64,000 bases of DNA from CATQGW01 sp965262235 (GCA_965262235.1 OZ253504.1:124001-188000), one strand, 5' to 3'. Positions 29,251 through 39,377 are shown, counted from the first letter of the stretch. A program made the numbers and translations. The notes: generated by a model not told the origin, from the sequence alone.

Positions 29251-31793
29251 CCCACGCCCCGCGCCCGTTTACTGCGCTGTTTGCTGCGCTTGGCGATGCC
29301 GGGCTGTCCGCTCAGCGTCGGCGCCGACGAATCTTCCTCGCGCAGCGCTTCCAGGCCTTGCTGGTAGGCCGTCAGGCGCCGCCGGCGCTCGACATGCTGC
29401 GCCTCGATCGTCTCCGTGGGCGTGACGTATGCGGAGGCGGCGGCGCGGATCCGCGCGGCGCGCTGGGGGTCTCCGAACTCGGGCTTGCGCACGGTCATCG
29501 AGAACGCCGGCAGGCGCTCCGTGCCGACCGAGGCGCGGACGTAGCAGTGATGCACCGGCTGTCCGACGATGTCGTCCTCGGAGCGCTCACGGCCCAGTTC
29601 CCAGACCAGTTCGCGCGCATCGCGGCCCGAGACCTGGAACGCGGCGAGGCAGCCGACGTTGGCCAGCAGCGTGTCGCGCATGGTCGGCGAGAGGTCGTCG
29701 AACTTGCGCAGGCTCTGGGTGGCGAGCACGAACGAGGCGCCGTACTTACCCAGCTAGGAGAGCATCGACTCGAACTCGACGCCGGGGATGGTCTGCATCT
29801 CATCGACCACGACCAGCGCCCCGCGCCGCTGGGCGAGGGGCAGCCGCTCCTGCTCGCGGATTACGGAGTCGACCAGGTTGAGCAGCGACGCGCCGACCAG
29901 GGCTGCTACGTCCCGCCCGACCGTGCCCTGTGCGGTCGAGACGAGCAGGATGCCGCCCTCGAGGATGGTTCGGCGCAGGTCGATGGTGGAGCGTGACTGT
30001 CCCAGGATCGCTCGCGCGCGGAGCGAGGATGCGTAGTAAGTCAGCCGGGTTTGGACCGGCGCGAGCGCCTCGGCCTGGTACTCCTTGCGCCAGCCGCCGA
30101 AGTCGCGCGACCACCACTCAAGCAGATAGGGATCGCGCAGCTTGGCCAGCACTGGATTGCGGAACTGCTCGTCGGTGAGCAGCCTCAGTCCGTCCAGGAT
30201 CGTGTACTGATCTTCCGCGTCGACGTGGGGATGACTGTTCGCCTCGTGCAAGGTCTTGACGGTCTGTTCGAGGATCGACTGCATCCTCGGACCCCACTGC
30301 TCCCACAGGCCGCGGGCGACACGCACCACCGAGTCGGCGGTGCGGTCGCGATCCGAGAAGATGCGGGTGTCGAGCAGGTTGATCCCCGGCGCCCCGCGCT
30401 CGTCCGCGAGATCGATCAGCCGGACATCGGCCGCAAGCGACTCTGGAACTTGCTCCAACAGCGAAGCGACGAGGTCGGCGTGCGGGTCGATCACGACGAT
30501 CGCGTCGCCGTCGCGTCCGGCCGCCTTCTCTGTGAGCTTGTGCTCGACGATGTGCCGCATCAGGGTCGACTTGCCCATCCGGGTACGGGCGACGTAGAGG
30601 TGGTGGCGGCGCAGCAGGTCGTCGGGGAAGCGGATCTCGCGTGGGTGATCGGTGGTGGTCGCGCCGACCAACGCGCCGTCCTGCAGCGCCCGCGCGGGCG
30701 GCGGCAGCGCCTTCGATCCCGTGCACTCGACTTCGTGCGTCTCGTCGCCGGCGCCGGGCGGATGCCAGAGCGCCGCGACCTCGCGCACGCCGAGCACGCT
30801 GCGGCGGCCGAAGAGGCCCGCCGGGCGCGGATGCAGCGAAGGCGGAGCAGGTTCGACGGGACAAATCTTGCCGACCTTGAACTGCGCCCCGGCGGCGTGG
30901 TCGTAGTGGCGGTAGGCGGAGGCGACCTGCTCCAACAGCTCAGTCGCGCGTTCGGGCTTGCGCGTCTTGGGCAGGATCGCCACGAGCTCCAGTTCGCCCT
31001 CGAACGCGACCCGCGAGACCTTTTCCTTGATCAGCTGCGGATCGTGGACCCGACGGCGTGACTGCTTCCAGCGCCGCCAGGCCCAGCCGCCGCCGATCAG
31101 GACGACGGCGGCGCCGGCGCAGAGCGCGGCCAGCTTCCAGATCTCGCCGGCCTGGAGCCAGCTGTAGCTCTGAAACGCGGCGAACGCGAGCAGACCGAGC
31201 ACGGTCAGCGCCAGCGGATCGCCACCCCCGGTCTCCGCCCGATCTGCGTCACGCCGCGTCCGTTCCGGCTGTCCGGGCCGCTCGTGCGCTTTCTCCTGGT
31301 AGCCGCGCGACCAATCGGGGCCCAGCGAGCGCAGCAACAGCCGGGAGACGACGCGCTCGCCTTGCTTCAGCCCCGAGAGCGCGCCAAGCGGGGCCAGCAG
31401 CGGATCGGATCCGGGGTCGAGCAGGTCGTCGTCGCGGAACACGCGCAGGGGCACGTAGTCGGGTCCGCCCGAGCGTAGCGTCATGCTCCAGGCTCGCTCG
31501 CGCTCGTCCAGGCGGAGCGGGTCCTCCGCCGGGTCGAGTTGGCGGATCCGGGCCTGGGGATAGTGGACGCCGATCTGGCCGCGCACGACCTCGCCGTCGA
31601 GGCATCGCGCCATCAGGGTCACGCCCTGGTGGTCGCCGGCCAGTTCGAGCGCAAACGGTTCCGGCACGGCGATCGACTGGAGCAGGTTCTCGACGCCCAG
31701 GAGCGTGCGCTGCCGGGTGCGCGGTGGGGTGACCGCCAGCAGCACCGGTTGCGGGGGTTCGCGGCGGAAGAGCCGCAGTGGGTTGAGTCTCAT
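29247..31793 (-). CDS. Conjugative coupling ATPase (TraG/VirD4-like), interrupted by in-frame TAG
   Basis: 848 codons with a TAG at codon 680 (29754-29756). Two hydrophobic segments (near residues 190-235) anchor it in the membrane, followed by an ATPase with Walker A YVARTRMGKSTLMRH near 408 and Walker B GALVVVDEMQTIPG near 660. The conserved text continues in the same frame across the stop: EFESMLS, stop, LGKYGASFVLATQSLRKF. A Gln or Glu would be expected there, so a single base change (for example CAG to TAG) explains the stop. It would pump DNA into the type IV secretion channel. Whether a full-length protein is made is unclear; the ATPase C-terminal third would be lost without readthrough. 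Confidence 0.85.
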
Positions 31794-31851
31794 CAGGGGA
31801 GTCCCTTCTCTATGGGATCGCCGCGTTGCCGGCCGTGGGGGTTGGTGTGGG

Positions 31852-34086
31852 TTAGTGCGGGCCGGGCCGCCACTCGATCAGCTCGGTCTCCTCGGGCGTG
31901 GCCTCGATCCGGATCGGAAACCGCTCGCCCTTGGCCAGCAGCAGGCCGTCGCCGCGCGGGCAGGAGACCAGCCAGCGCTGCAGGTCGGGGGGCAGGTCGA
32001 ACGCGTCCGCGACCGTGGAGATCGCGGCGGCGTCCTGCTGCAGCAAGAGCTTGAACGCGGCGTTCTGCAGCAGCGCGCGGCCGGAATGGCCAGTGATCGT
32101 GCGCGAGGTGTCCTCGCTGAGTAAATCCTGCACGTCCTGGGTGATGAACCGCAGACCCAGGCGGTGCTTGCGGGCGCGTTTGGCCATCGAGACCATCAAC
32201 GCGGCGCGCTCGGGGTGCTGCATGATCGACCAGACCTCGTCGACGACCAGCAGGCGCGGCTTGGGGTCGCGCGCGGCGGCGGCCCAGACGGTCTCGGTGC
32301 AGACCATCGCGGCGGCCGGTCTCGGTTCCGGTTCCAGCAGGCGCAGATCGAACACGGTGACCAGCGCCTCGTTGCGCAAGAGGTCGTCGCCCTCGTCGGA
32401 GAGCAAATGCCTGAGACTGCCGGTCGCAAACGGACGTAGCAGATTGGCCAGACCCTCAGGGTCGTTCTCTTCCAGGAACGCATAGAGGTCGCGGAACCGG
32501 GTCCGCTCCGAGGGTCGCGCGTAATAGGCGGCCAGCGCGTGGTCGAGGGCGGCACGCCGTTCGGCGCTGAGCCGCTCGCCGATCATCACCTCGATCAACC
32601 GGCGCAGGCTGCCGATCCGCTGGAGCAGCTCCTCGGGGTCGGCGCGGTCGAGCACGAACGGATTCATGCCCTGACCGGCGACGCCGGGCGAGAGCACCCG
32701 GCCGCCGGCCGAGCGGGCCATGTCGGCGTACTCGCCTTCGGGGTCGATCACGTAGGCGGTGACACCGCGGCAGAGGCCGCGCAGCACGCCGAGCTTGGTT
32801 GCGAACGACTTGCCCGCGCCGGAACGGGCCAGCACCGCGGTGTTGGCGTTGAGGTGCGTGCCGTCCCAGGGGTCGTAGACGATCGGCGCACAGGCCCGCA
32901 TGTCGATCCCGTAGAGCGTGCCCGAGCGGGTGTCGAGGTCGGGCGGCGAGAAGGGCAAGCAGCGCGCGACCGAGGAGGTGTCGAGCGTGCGCCAGGCGGC
33001 GACCGCGTTGAGCCCAAGCGGCTGGGTCGAGAGCAGACCCTCGCGCTGGCGGAAGGGCAGCGGGTCGAGTTTGCCCAAGGAGGCCGCGAAGTGGGCCGAG
33101 GCGCGCTGGGTCAGCTCTTTCAGCGAGTCGGCGTCATCGGCGTGCAGGGTCAGCGAGAGCGAGGCGTGGAAGAGCCGCTCGCGCCCGCGCTGCACATCGT
33201 CGCGCAGGCGGCTCACATCTTCGAGCGCGATCTCGGCCTCGGGCGACATCGTCTTGCCACGCCTGAGCGAGAGCGAGCGGGCGGACTCGAACCGGACTCT
33301 CTGCCACTCCAGCTGCCGCGCCGCCTGCTCGGCCGGGATCGGTCCCAGGTGCAGCGCGATATCCATCGGCGCGCCGGTCGCCATCAGCTGCTGCAGGAAC
33401 CCGGGGGCGAGCGAGCGCGGCCACTTGGCCAAGTGCAGCGAGCGGACCAGGCGTTCGCCGATGCGCAGGTCGCGTTGGTTGACGACGACCTCGACCGGTT
33501 CTTCGCGGTCGCGCTCGGCGGGCGAGCCGCCCAGGGCGGAGGCGATCACGAGCCGCTCAAGCGCTTCGCCGGTGAGCGGATGGATGCTGAGCCCCGAGCG
33601 GGCGAGCAGCCCGCGCAGCTCTTGTGCGTGCCCTTGCTCGCAGACGGCGTAGAAGCGCCGGTCGAGGACGCCCTCGCGGGCTTCCAATTCGGAGAGCAGC
33701 CGGCGTTGCGACTCGGCCGCCGCGCTCGTTCGTTCGGGCAAGTTCGCCGGCTGGGCCTGCTCGAGGTCTCGTCTGAGCCGGGTCAGGTCGGGCGGGTGCC
33801 GGCGGACCAGCAGCTGGATCGGGTAGTCGCAGGCGTTGAGCGCACCCGCGAAGGCGCCCAGCTTGGGCGCGTCCAGCTCCAGGCCCATCAGTTCGGTCAG
33901 GCTGAGCTTGACCCCGTCCAGGCGCACGGGACCGTCCGGTTCGAGATACGAGAGCATGAAGCAGAGCGGCAGTTGGGGCAGAGGCTCAGTGGTCGGCGCA
34001 GCCTCGCCTGCAGATTCGGGTGAAGCGGTGTCACTACTGAGTGGTGACGCCGCCGCTTGGTTGGACTTCGGGAATAGTCGTCTCAT
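31852..34086 (-). CDS. VirB4-family type IV secretion ATPase
   Basis: 744 residues from ATG 34086. Walker A is LARSGAGKSFATKLGVLRGL near residue 424, then YVIDPEGEYADMARSAGGRV, and Walker B RLLVVDEVWSIMQHP near 617, followed by GLRFITQDVQDLLS. This is the energising ATPase of a conjugative type IV secretion system. It lies between the small membrane proteins and the coupling ATPase, the usual order. The protein appears complete. Confidence 0.93.
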   Translation of the reverse strand: MRRLFPKSNQAAASPLSSDTASPESAGEAAPTTEPLPQLPLCFMLSYLEPDGPVRLDGVKLSLTELMGLELDAPKLGAFAGALNACDYPIQLLVRRHPPDLTRLRRDLEQAQPANLPERTSAAAESQRRLLSELEAREGVLDRRFYAVCEQGHAQELRGLLARSGLSIHPLTGEALERLVIASALGGSPAERDREEPVEVVVNQRDLRIGERLVRSLHLAKWPRSLAPGFLQQLMATGAPMDIALHLGPIPAEQAARQLEWQRVRFESARSLSLRRGKTMSPEAEIALEDVSRLRDDVQRGRERLFHASLSLTLHADDADSLKELTQRASAHFAASLGKLDPLPFRQREGLLSTQPLGLNAVAAWRTLDTSSVARCLPFSPPDLDTRSGTLYGIDMRACAPIVYDPWDGTHLNANTAVLARSGAGKSFATKLGVLRGLCRGVTAYVIDPEGEYADMARSAGGRVLSPGVAGQGMNPFVLDRADPEELLQRIGSLRRLIEVMIGERLSAERRAALDHALAAYYARPSERTRFRDLYAFLEENDPEGLANLLRPFATGSLRHLLSDEGDDLLRNEALVTVFDLRLLEPEPRPAAAMVCTETVWAAAARDPKPRLLVVDEVWSIMQHPERAALMVSMAKRARKHRLGLRFITQDVQDLLSEDTSRTITGHSGRALLQNAAFKLLLQQDAAAISTVADAFDLPPDLQRWLVSCPRGDGLLLAKGERFPIRIEATPEETELIEWRPGPH

Positions 34087-34104
34087 CTGGATGAACTCCT
34101 TCGC

Positions 34105-34419
34105 TTAAGCAATGGGGATCGGAATGACGCCGCCCGAGATCAGCGCCGCCAGGCCCTTGGCCGAGAGCGCGATCGCGAGACCGGCGACGGTCAGGAAGAC
34201 GGCCGAGCGACCGCGCGCGCCGCGCCCCTCGGCGCCGTCGGCCATCAGCAGAAAGCCGGCCCAGACCAGCCCGAACAGGGCCAGACCCGAGGCGGCGTAG
34301 GCGAGGGCGGTGAGCGCGGCGTCGAACGCGTCGAGCATCGCCTGCTCCTCGGGCGGGGCGGCGGCCGTTGAGGCGATGGCTGCCGCACCCAGGGAGAGGA
34401 TCGTGAGCAGCCGTCTCAC
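34105..34419 (-). CDS. Small secreted or membrane protein of the transfer operon
   Basis: About 104 residues from GTG 34419, which overlaps the upstream TGA as GTGA (protein MRRLLTILSLGAAAIAST). A signal peptide is followed by two hydrophobic helices (LAYAASGLALFGLVWAGFLL and VFLTVAGLAIALSAKGLAAL) separated by a small basic loop. The topology resembles VirB2/TrbC-type pilins, but there is a second candidate pilin at 36239-36529. Confidence 0.7.
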   Translation of the reverse strand: MRRLLTILSLGAAAIASTAAAPPEEQAMLDAFDAALTALAYAASGLALFGLVWAGFLLMADGAEGRGARGRSAVFLTVAGLAIALSAKGLAALISGGVIPIPIA

Positions 34420-36209
34420 GACTGCCGCTCCCAACCGAGCAGCGCGAACAGGTCGCTGAGGTCGGCGTCCGTGACGCGGGTCTGCAGCGTGGGCGTCCGA
34501 TCGGGTTCCTGGTCGGGTACGACCAGCGTTCGGTAGCCGTCGTCCGAGGCGATGCCCGCGCCCAGCGTCAGTTGCTCGGTCCTCGCCTTGCTCATCGGCG
34601 GGCGCTGGATCAGTGCTGCGCGCACGTGCTCGGGATGCACGATCTCCAGGGTCACCTGCTTCTGCACGGTGGCCGAGGGGATCGAGAGATAGGCCGAGAT
34701 CGTGTGCGTGGTGCTGCCGCCGTTGGGCAGAGCCACGCTGACCGTCTAGGAGACGGTCTGGCCCGTGCCGGGACGGAGCAGGGTCACGGTCTCGGTGCGC
34801 CGCTCGACCCGCCGCGGGTGATGCGTGAGCTGGACCAGCGGCGGCAGAGCGATCTGCAGCTCGGCCGTGAGCGCGGCGTCCACGCGAACCAGATGGATCG
34901 CCTGGTCCGCGCCGATCGCGAGCTCGAACCGGGTCTCACCGTCCGCGACGAACGACACGCTCGCCTGCCATGCGCCGGCCGAGACGTGCAGCCTGCCCGT
35001 CACCGCAGTCACCTCAGCCGCGAGTAGCGCCGTTTGGCTCAGGCTCGCGTGGCCCGCGACGGTCTGCAGCTCGACTGGCTCCTCCAGACTGCTCACGCAA
35101 TCCGAGTCGACCGCGCCCTCGACGAGGCCCGGCTTCCAGGTGAGCGAGACCAGGCGCAGGTCGCAGAGTTCGCCCGCCACGGTTGGCAGCGGGTAGGGCA
35201 GCTGGTCGCCGCTCAACGAGAGCGCCCCAGCCTGACCGAACTCGTCGCGCCAGGCGAACGTGAACGAGGGCACGGGTCCGTCGAGCGGCAGCAGGTAGCT
35301 GCTACGCACGCCCTGGCCGAGCGCGTTCTCGCGCTGGAACTTGGACTCGCGTCCGTCCGGCCCGCCGAACGCGCGGACCTCGACATCGAGGTTTGAAGCG
35401 GCCTTGAGCACGACCGTCGCGGCCGTCCGGGTCACGGTCAGGCGCTCGATGAAGAGTCGCCGCCCGGGAATCAGCGGCGGCGGCTCGAACTCGATCTCAT
35501 CCGAGCTCCAGCTCTCCTGCTCGCCATCGTCGGCCAGCGCGGCGGCCGGCGTGCAGACGGCGACGCCGGCCACCACCGCCAGCGCGGAGGCCGCGCCCAG
35601 GAGCGCGGACCAGCGCACCTGAAGTTGGGTGCGATGATCCCGTTGCTGCTGGGCGACGGCTTGGCGCGCCTCGTCGAACTCACGCTTCGATTGGCGCCGG
35701 CGGTCGCGCTTGCGGAACCAGCCACGCGGTTTGAACGGCATCCGCTCGCCGCGAGTCCGCTGCCGCTTCGACCGTTTGAGGTTGGCCAGCTTGCGCGCGC
35801 CGCGCTTGACCGGACCGGGGCCCTTCGCGGCCTGCTGCGTGACGGTCTGGGCCGGGTCAGCCGGGGTCCGGTCGACCCTCGACTTGACCGGCGGCGCGGG
35901 CGGCTGCGCGCGCACCAGCTGGGCCGGCGGCCCGGCGAAGCGCCGGGCCCCGAACCCATAGCGCAAGAGGTCGGCCGCGACCGCCGGCAGGCGGCGGCCT
36001 CCGACCTTGCCTGCGACCATGGCGATGCCCGTGAGAGCGAACCCCAAGGCCGCTGCGATACGCACCGAATCGGAACCGACCGGGGCGTAGTGGTGGACGC
36101 CGTAGGCCAGCGCCGCCACCGCCCTCAGCGCCACGATCTGGGGGAAGGTGAACCAGAGCAGGACCCGGTCCTCGGCCTGCACGTGGGTCGGCACCTCGTG
36201 TTCATCCAT
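34416..36209 (-). CDS. PrgI/VirB3-like membrane protein with long extracytoplasmic domain, interrupted by in-frame TAG
   Basis: 597 codons with TAG at codon 488 (34746-34748). The N-terminus VPTHVQAEDRVLLWFTFPQI followed by two hydrophobic helices resembles the PrgI family, which replaces VirB3 in Gram-positive-type secretion systems. A Pro/Arg/Lys-rich cytoplasmic linker leads to a third hydrophobic helix (LLGAASALAVVAGVAVCTPA) and a ~350-residue beta-rich domain. The frame is kept across the stop (PGTGQTVS, stop, TVSVALPNGGSTTHTI), and the downstream part ends in TGA overlapping the next gene's GTG, so the whole is one gene. Without readthrough the last ~110 residues are lost. Confidence 0.7.
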
Positions 36210-36238
36210 GCTTCTTGCTCCTTTCGCATCGCGCGTGA

Positions 36239-36529
36239 TCAGCTGTCGCCGGAGCCGACCGCGCCTGGCTCGGGCGGCGTATCGATCTCGACGACCGGGT
36301 TGGCGACCGCGTCGATCACGAGTTCGACCACGCCGAACGCGACCATCGCGAGCACGATCCCGGCGAGCGCGGTGAGCATCGCCGTCTTGCAGCGCTCCAT
36401 CTGGTGCGGAGCGCCGGAGGCGGTCAGGTACTGGTAGGCGCCGAAGACGAAGTAGCCGACGCCGACCGCGCCGACCACGCCGAGCAGGATCCCGACCAGG
36501 TTGGAGACTGTCTGTGTGAGATCACCCAT
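36239..36529 (-). CDS. VirB2/TrbC-like pilin candidate
   Basis: 96 residues from ATG 36529 with AAAGGAACACAACGT upstream. Two hydrophobic helices (LVGILLGVVGAVGVGYFVFG and AMLTALAGIVLAMVAFGVVE) with the short polar loop SGAPHQMERCK match pilin-like TrbC/VirB2 proteins of conjugative systems, which polymerise into the transfer filament or line the channel. Confidence 0.72.
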   Translation of the reverse strand: MGDLTQTVSNLVGILLGVVGAVGVGYFVFGAYQYLTASGAPHQMERCKTAMLTALAGIVLAMVAFGVVELVIDAVANPVVEIDTPPEPGAVGSGDS

Positions 36530-36629
36530 ACGTTGTGTTCCTTTCCAAGGGGTTGTGGTTGCCGTGTCGTCCCGATCGGGACTGCTCGCTACTCAGCACA
36601 TGGCGCTCCTCCGTTCTGCCGCGGTGCCA

Positions 36630-37610
36630 CTACTCGCTCTTGCTCCTCGGTCCGCGGCCGGCCGACTCACCGCCGCCCGAGGGCGTCGAGAGTTCGGCCA
36701 TTGAGCGGGTCGCGCCGCCGACGCCGGACGCGGAAGTCGCAGTACGGCTGGCAGCCGCCGAACGCGCGGCGGAACCGCCCGCCGCGCCGCCCGCGACCAT
36801 GCCCAGGGAACCGATCGAGCGAGCCATCGTGCGAGGCAGCGAGAAGCCGAAGTAGAGCGTCTGCAGCCAGGAATCGAAGGGGCTGGCGTTGCCCAACATC
36901 GAGGGCACGCGGGTGGCCAGGTAGATGAACGCGACCGACATCAAGAGCTTCCAGATCAGGTCGCGGGCCGGTTCGAACGGGCCGATCGAGGCCAGCTCGG
37001 CAAGGAAGCCGATGCCCAGCGCCAGCGCGATCAGCTGGACCGCCTGCTGGAAAACCGTGGTCATGAACAGGCGCAGCCAGTGCCGGCTCCAGCCCGAGCT
37101 GTGCGGCAGGATCCAGAGACCCATCGCCACCGGCGCCAGGGCCAGCAGCACATCGATCAACGCCAGGCGCAGCACCATCTGCATCAGTAGGTAGAGGCAG
37201 AAGAAGCCGTAGATCAGGTAGATCAGCGCCAAGAGCAGCGCGAGTCCGACCGAGCCGGACTTGATCGCGGTGAGCAGCGTCTCGACGGGGGCGCGCAGCA
37301 GATCCGAGGGCGTGACGTCGAGCGTCGCCGCGATGAAGCCGGAGACGGCATGCGCCACGTCGATCACGAGCGCGCACCACCAGAGCGAGGCGGCCGCCGC
37401 GACGACGCCGAGGATCAGTCGTGGGATCAGCTCGCGCCAGCCCGCTTGTCTGGAGCCCAGCGGTTCTTGGAGGATCAGGCTGAGTCCGATCCAGCCGATG
37501 ATCAACGCGAGCGCCGCCGAGGTGACGATCCAGACCGCGAGCCAGGCGTCCTGCACCAGCCAGTGGGCGTAGGTCAGGTCGGCGGGGGTGCCGGTGATGA
37601 TGTCCGACAT
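36630..37610 (-). CDS. VirB6/TrbL-like polytopic channel protein
   Basis: 326 residues with six or more hydrophobic helices, for example LAVWIVTSAALALIIGWIGL, LILGVVAAAASLWWCALVID, VGLALLLALIYLIYGFFCLY and LALIDVLLALAPVAMGLWIL. The block PADLTYAHWLVQDAWLAVW is typical of VirB6/TrbL proteins in actinobacterial and Chloroflexota elements. The C-terminus is a low-complexity Ser/Gly/Ala tail ending at TAG 36630-36632. The start ATG 37610 lies two codons after the TAG of the upstream gene, in the same frame. Confidence 0.8.
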   Translation of the reverse strand: MSDIITGTPADLTYAHWLVQDAWLAVWIVTSAALALIIGWIGLSLILQEPLGSRQAGWRELIPRLILGVVAAAASLWWCALVIDVAHAVSGFIAATLDVTPSDLLRAPVETLLTAIKSGSVGLALLLALIYLIYGFFCLYLLMQMVLRLALIDVLLALAPVAMGLWILPHSSGWSRHWLRLFMTTVFQQAVQLIALALGIGFLAELASIGPFEPARDLIWKLLMSVAFIYLATRVPSMLGNASPFDSWLQTLYFGFSLPRTMARSIGSLGMVAGGAAGGSAARSAAASRTATSASGVGGATRSMAELSTPSGGGESAGRGPRSKSE

Positions 37611-37616
37611 CGGGGT

Positions 37617-38231
37617 CTACTCCTCGCGGCAGCTGACGGGCTCGTCGCCGGTCAGCTGTTGCAGCACGCCGCAGAGCGTGCCGTGCACGCCCTCGACCAC
37701 CCAGCCGGCCGCGGCTCGCGCCCACTCCGCGGGGTCGAGCGCGCCCAGCAGACTGCCCAGCAACCCGCCCGGCTGGTGCAGCGGGACGACGGCGTAGAAC
37801 GTGGTCGGGGTCGGTTGCCGCGGAGCGGCGGCCAGGATCACCATCAGGTAGGTGCGGTCGGGGTCGAGCGCCTCGTGCTCAGCCGGGGCGGGGTAGTCGA
37901 ACTCGTACTCCCAGCCCTCGTCGCGCTCCTGCTCGCCGCCCGAGACGCGGTACATCGCGGTCAGCCACTCGCCCGTGTCGGCGTCGCGGATGCCGTAGTA
38001 GAGGTTGGCCAGTTGCTGGTTGAACAGCGGCCGGGCGCGGAACGCGCCGTGCTTCTTGCGTTCGATCCAGTCCTCGTCCTCGTTGACGAGGACGAGCTGG
38101 GTTCCCGACGGCGGGGCCTGGGCCTGAACGGCGTGCCAGACTGAGACCACGACCACCGCCGCCGCGCACCATCCGGCAACCACGAGCGACAGCCGTCGCC
38201 TCCAGTTGCCTGCTCTCGATCTCGATGTCAT
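37617..38231 (-). CDS. Exported protein upstream of the VirB6-like gene
   Basis: 204 residues from ATG 38231 (MTSRSRAGNWRRRLSLVVAG) with CTGGGAGGCG upstream as ribosome binding site. A signal-anchor is followed by a soluble domain (FNQQLANLYYGIRDADTGEW, then DPDRTYLMVILAAAPR) and an amphipathic end. It stops at TAG 37617-37619, then two codons later in the same frame comes the ATG of the VirB6-like gene. The two could therefore be one VirB6 protein with an N-terminal exported domain split by a nonsense codon, or two coupled genes. It is the first gene of the leftward transfer operon. Confidence 0.65.
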   Translation of the reverse strand: MTSRSRAGNWRRRLSLVVAGWCAAAVVVVSVWHAVQAQAPPSGTQLVLVNEDEDWIERKKHGAFRARPLFNQQLANLYYGIRDADTGEWLTAMYRVSGGEQERDEGWEYEFDYPAPAEHEALDPDRTYLMVILAAAPRQPTPTTFYAVVPLHQPGGLLGSLLGALDPAEWARAAAGWVVEGVHGTLCGVLQQLTGDEPVSCREE

Positions 38232-38302
38232 CGACGCGCCTCCCAGACGAACATGGGTTCTTGACGTTGGTGTCAAGTGTGCAGCGAGGCGGGGTCGGGC
38301 GT

Positions 38303-38348
38303 CATGGCTCATAGGGGGTGACGCCGGCGTCACCCCCTATGAGCCATG
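38303..38348. repeat. Perfect 46-bp palindrome between the divergent operons
   Basis: Each strand reads identically over 46 bases with no loop: the left half starts CATGGCTCATAGGGGGTGAC and the centre is GCCGGC. It lies about 70 bases upstream of the leftward transfer operon and 215 bases upstream of the rightward operon. Candidate roles are a binding site for an origin or transfer initiator, a dimeric regulator site, or a cruciform-forming element. A simple terminator is less likely because no T run follows and it sits between divergent starts. Confidence 0.9.
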
Positions 38349-38400
38349 GCGCAACGGGGTCGATCTGTGATGTCATGGACGCGTACAGGAATCGAGGGCT

Positions 38401-38524
38401 GATTGCACAGTGCAATCGGGCCTGAGCAAGCAGGAAAAACAGGGGCCAAGCGGGCGGGGCGGGGTGCAATCGGCAAGTGATCCGCGTCCAGCTCTGGTTC
38501 ACGGCTGATTGCACTCGATTGCAC
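38401..38524. promoter_or_regulatory. GATTGCAC repeat cluster 1 (five copies)
   Basis: Copies at 38401-38408, 38411-38417 (inverted, partial), 38464-38471 (inverted), 38507-38514 and 38517-38524. The last two are spaced exactly 10 bases apart, on the same face of the helix, and end 40 bases before the start of the HTH gene. This is an iteron or operator pattern. Confidence 0.75.
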
Positions 38525-38564
38525 TGGGCGGTCAGCGGTCGCCTGGGCGATCGGAGGCGTTGCG

Positions 38565-39377
38565 ATGGACGACGGGAGCGGGCAGGACGTTGGTCGCGAG
38601 GCGGGGGAGGGGCGGCTGGGCGGCCTCCTACAGGACCTCGCGCTCACGCATGGGCGGGTGCAGGCGGGGGAGCTGCTGGGCGTCAACTACCGCACGCTGG
38701 CGCGCTCGCTGGAGTCGGGGCAGCTGTCCGCGACGATGCGACGGGCGCTGGAGCGATACGTTGCCGAACTGCCGGATGACGGGGCGTTGCCTGGTGCAAG
38801 CACCACTGACGACGAGCGGGACGACAACGGGGAGGGCGACGAAGTGGCGCTGCACACGCAGGAGCTGTCGGCGCTGCGCGTGGAAGTCGCACAAGCTATG
38901 GGTCGGTTCGACGAGCGTCTGACCCGACTGGAGCTGGGCGTGTCAAGGCAACAGCAGCCCACATTCGCCACTCCCCGACCCCAGCCACCATCGGCCAGAA
39001 TCTATCCACAGCTGGTCACGACAGAGCCCGAGCAGGACGAGCAGCGGGTCTACGGCGCTGCGATGCCACTGATTGCCGAGTGGCGGGGGCTGCGGGAACG
39101 CATGGTTCGGGCTAGGGACACGCTGGAGTATCTCCAGGCCGAGGAGCGCCTGCTGGAGCTGGAGATCGCCTTGGCAGACGAGCACCGCCTCACCCTCCCG
39201 CCGGACGGCTACCCCTGGGATGGGATCCGCCGGCACGCGGAGCTGCGTCTGCGTCACCGGGTCTTGCAGCGGGTGCGTCGCGAGCGGCGCTGGACGCAGC
39301 TGCTGCACTGGCTGATCCGCCTGCTCACCCTCGGGCTCTGGGGGCGAAGGCGGACGCGTCAGTCGAACGGCAGTTGA
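38565..39377 (+). CDS. HTH protein with coiled-coil and C-terminal hydrophobic segment
   Basis: 270 residues from ATG 38565. The N-terminus contains a helix-turn-helix (GRVQAGELLGVNYRTLARSL, then ATMRRALERYVAEL). A charged coiled-coil (ALRVEVAQAMGRFDERLTRL) and a second helical region (RARDTLEYLQAEERLLELEI) follow. The end has a short hydrophobic stretch (LLHWLIRLLTLGLWG) flanked by Arg. It is the first gene of the rightward operon, directly downstream of the GATTGCAC repeats, so it may bind them and regulate or initiate at this site; membrane association would be unusual for such a factor. Family not otherwise recognised. Confidence 0.7.
   Translation: MDDGSGQDVGREAGEGRLGGLLQDLALTHGRVQAGELLGVNYRTLARSLESGQLSATMRRALERYVAELPDDGALPGASTTDDERDDNGEGDEVALHTQELSALRVEVAQAMGRFDERLTRLELGVSRQQQPTFATPRPQPPSARIYPQLVTTEPEQDEQRVYGAAMPLIAEWRGLRERMVRARDTLEYLQAEERLLELEIALADEHRLTLPPDGYPWDGIRRHAELRLRHRVLQRVRRERRWTQLLHWLIRLLTLGLWGRRRTRQSNGS

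Noticed and set aside
32539..34023. Rightward open frame opposite virB4
   Set aside because: Antisense shadow of a well-conserved ATPase gene.
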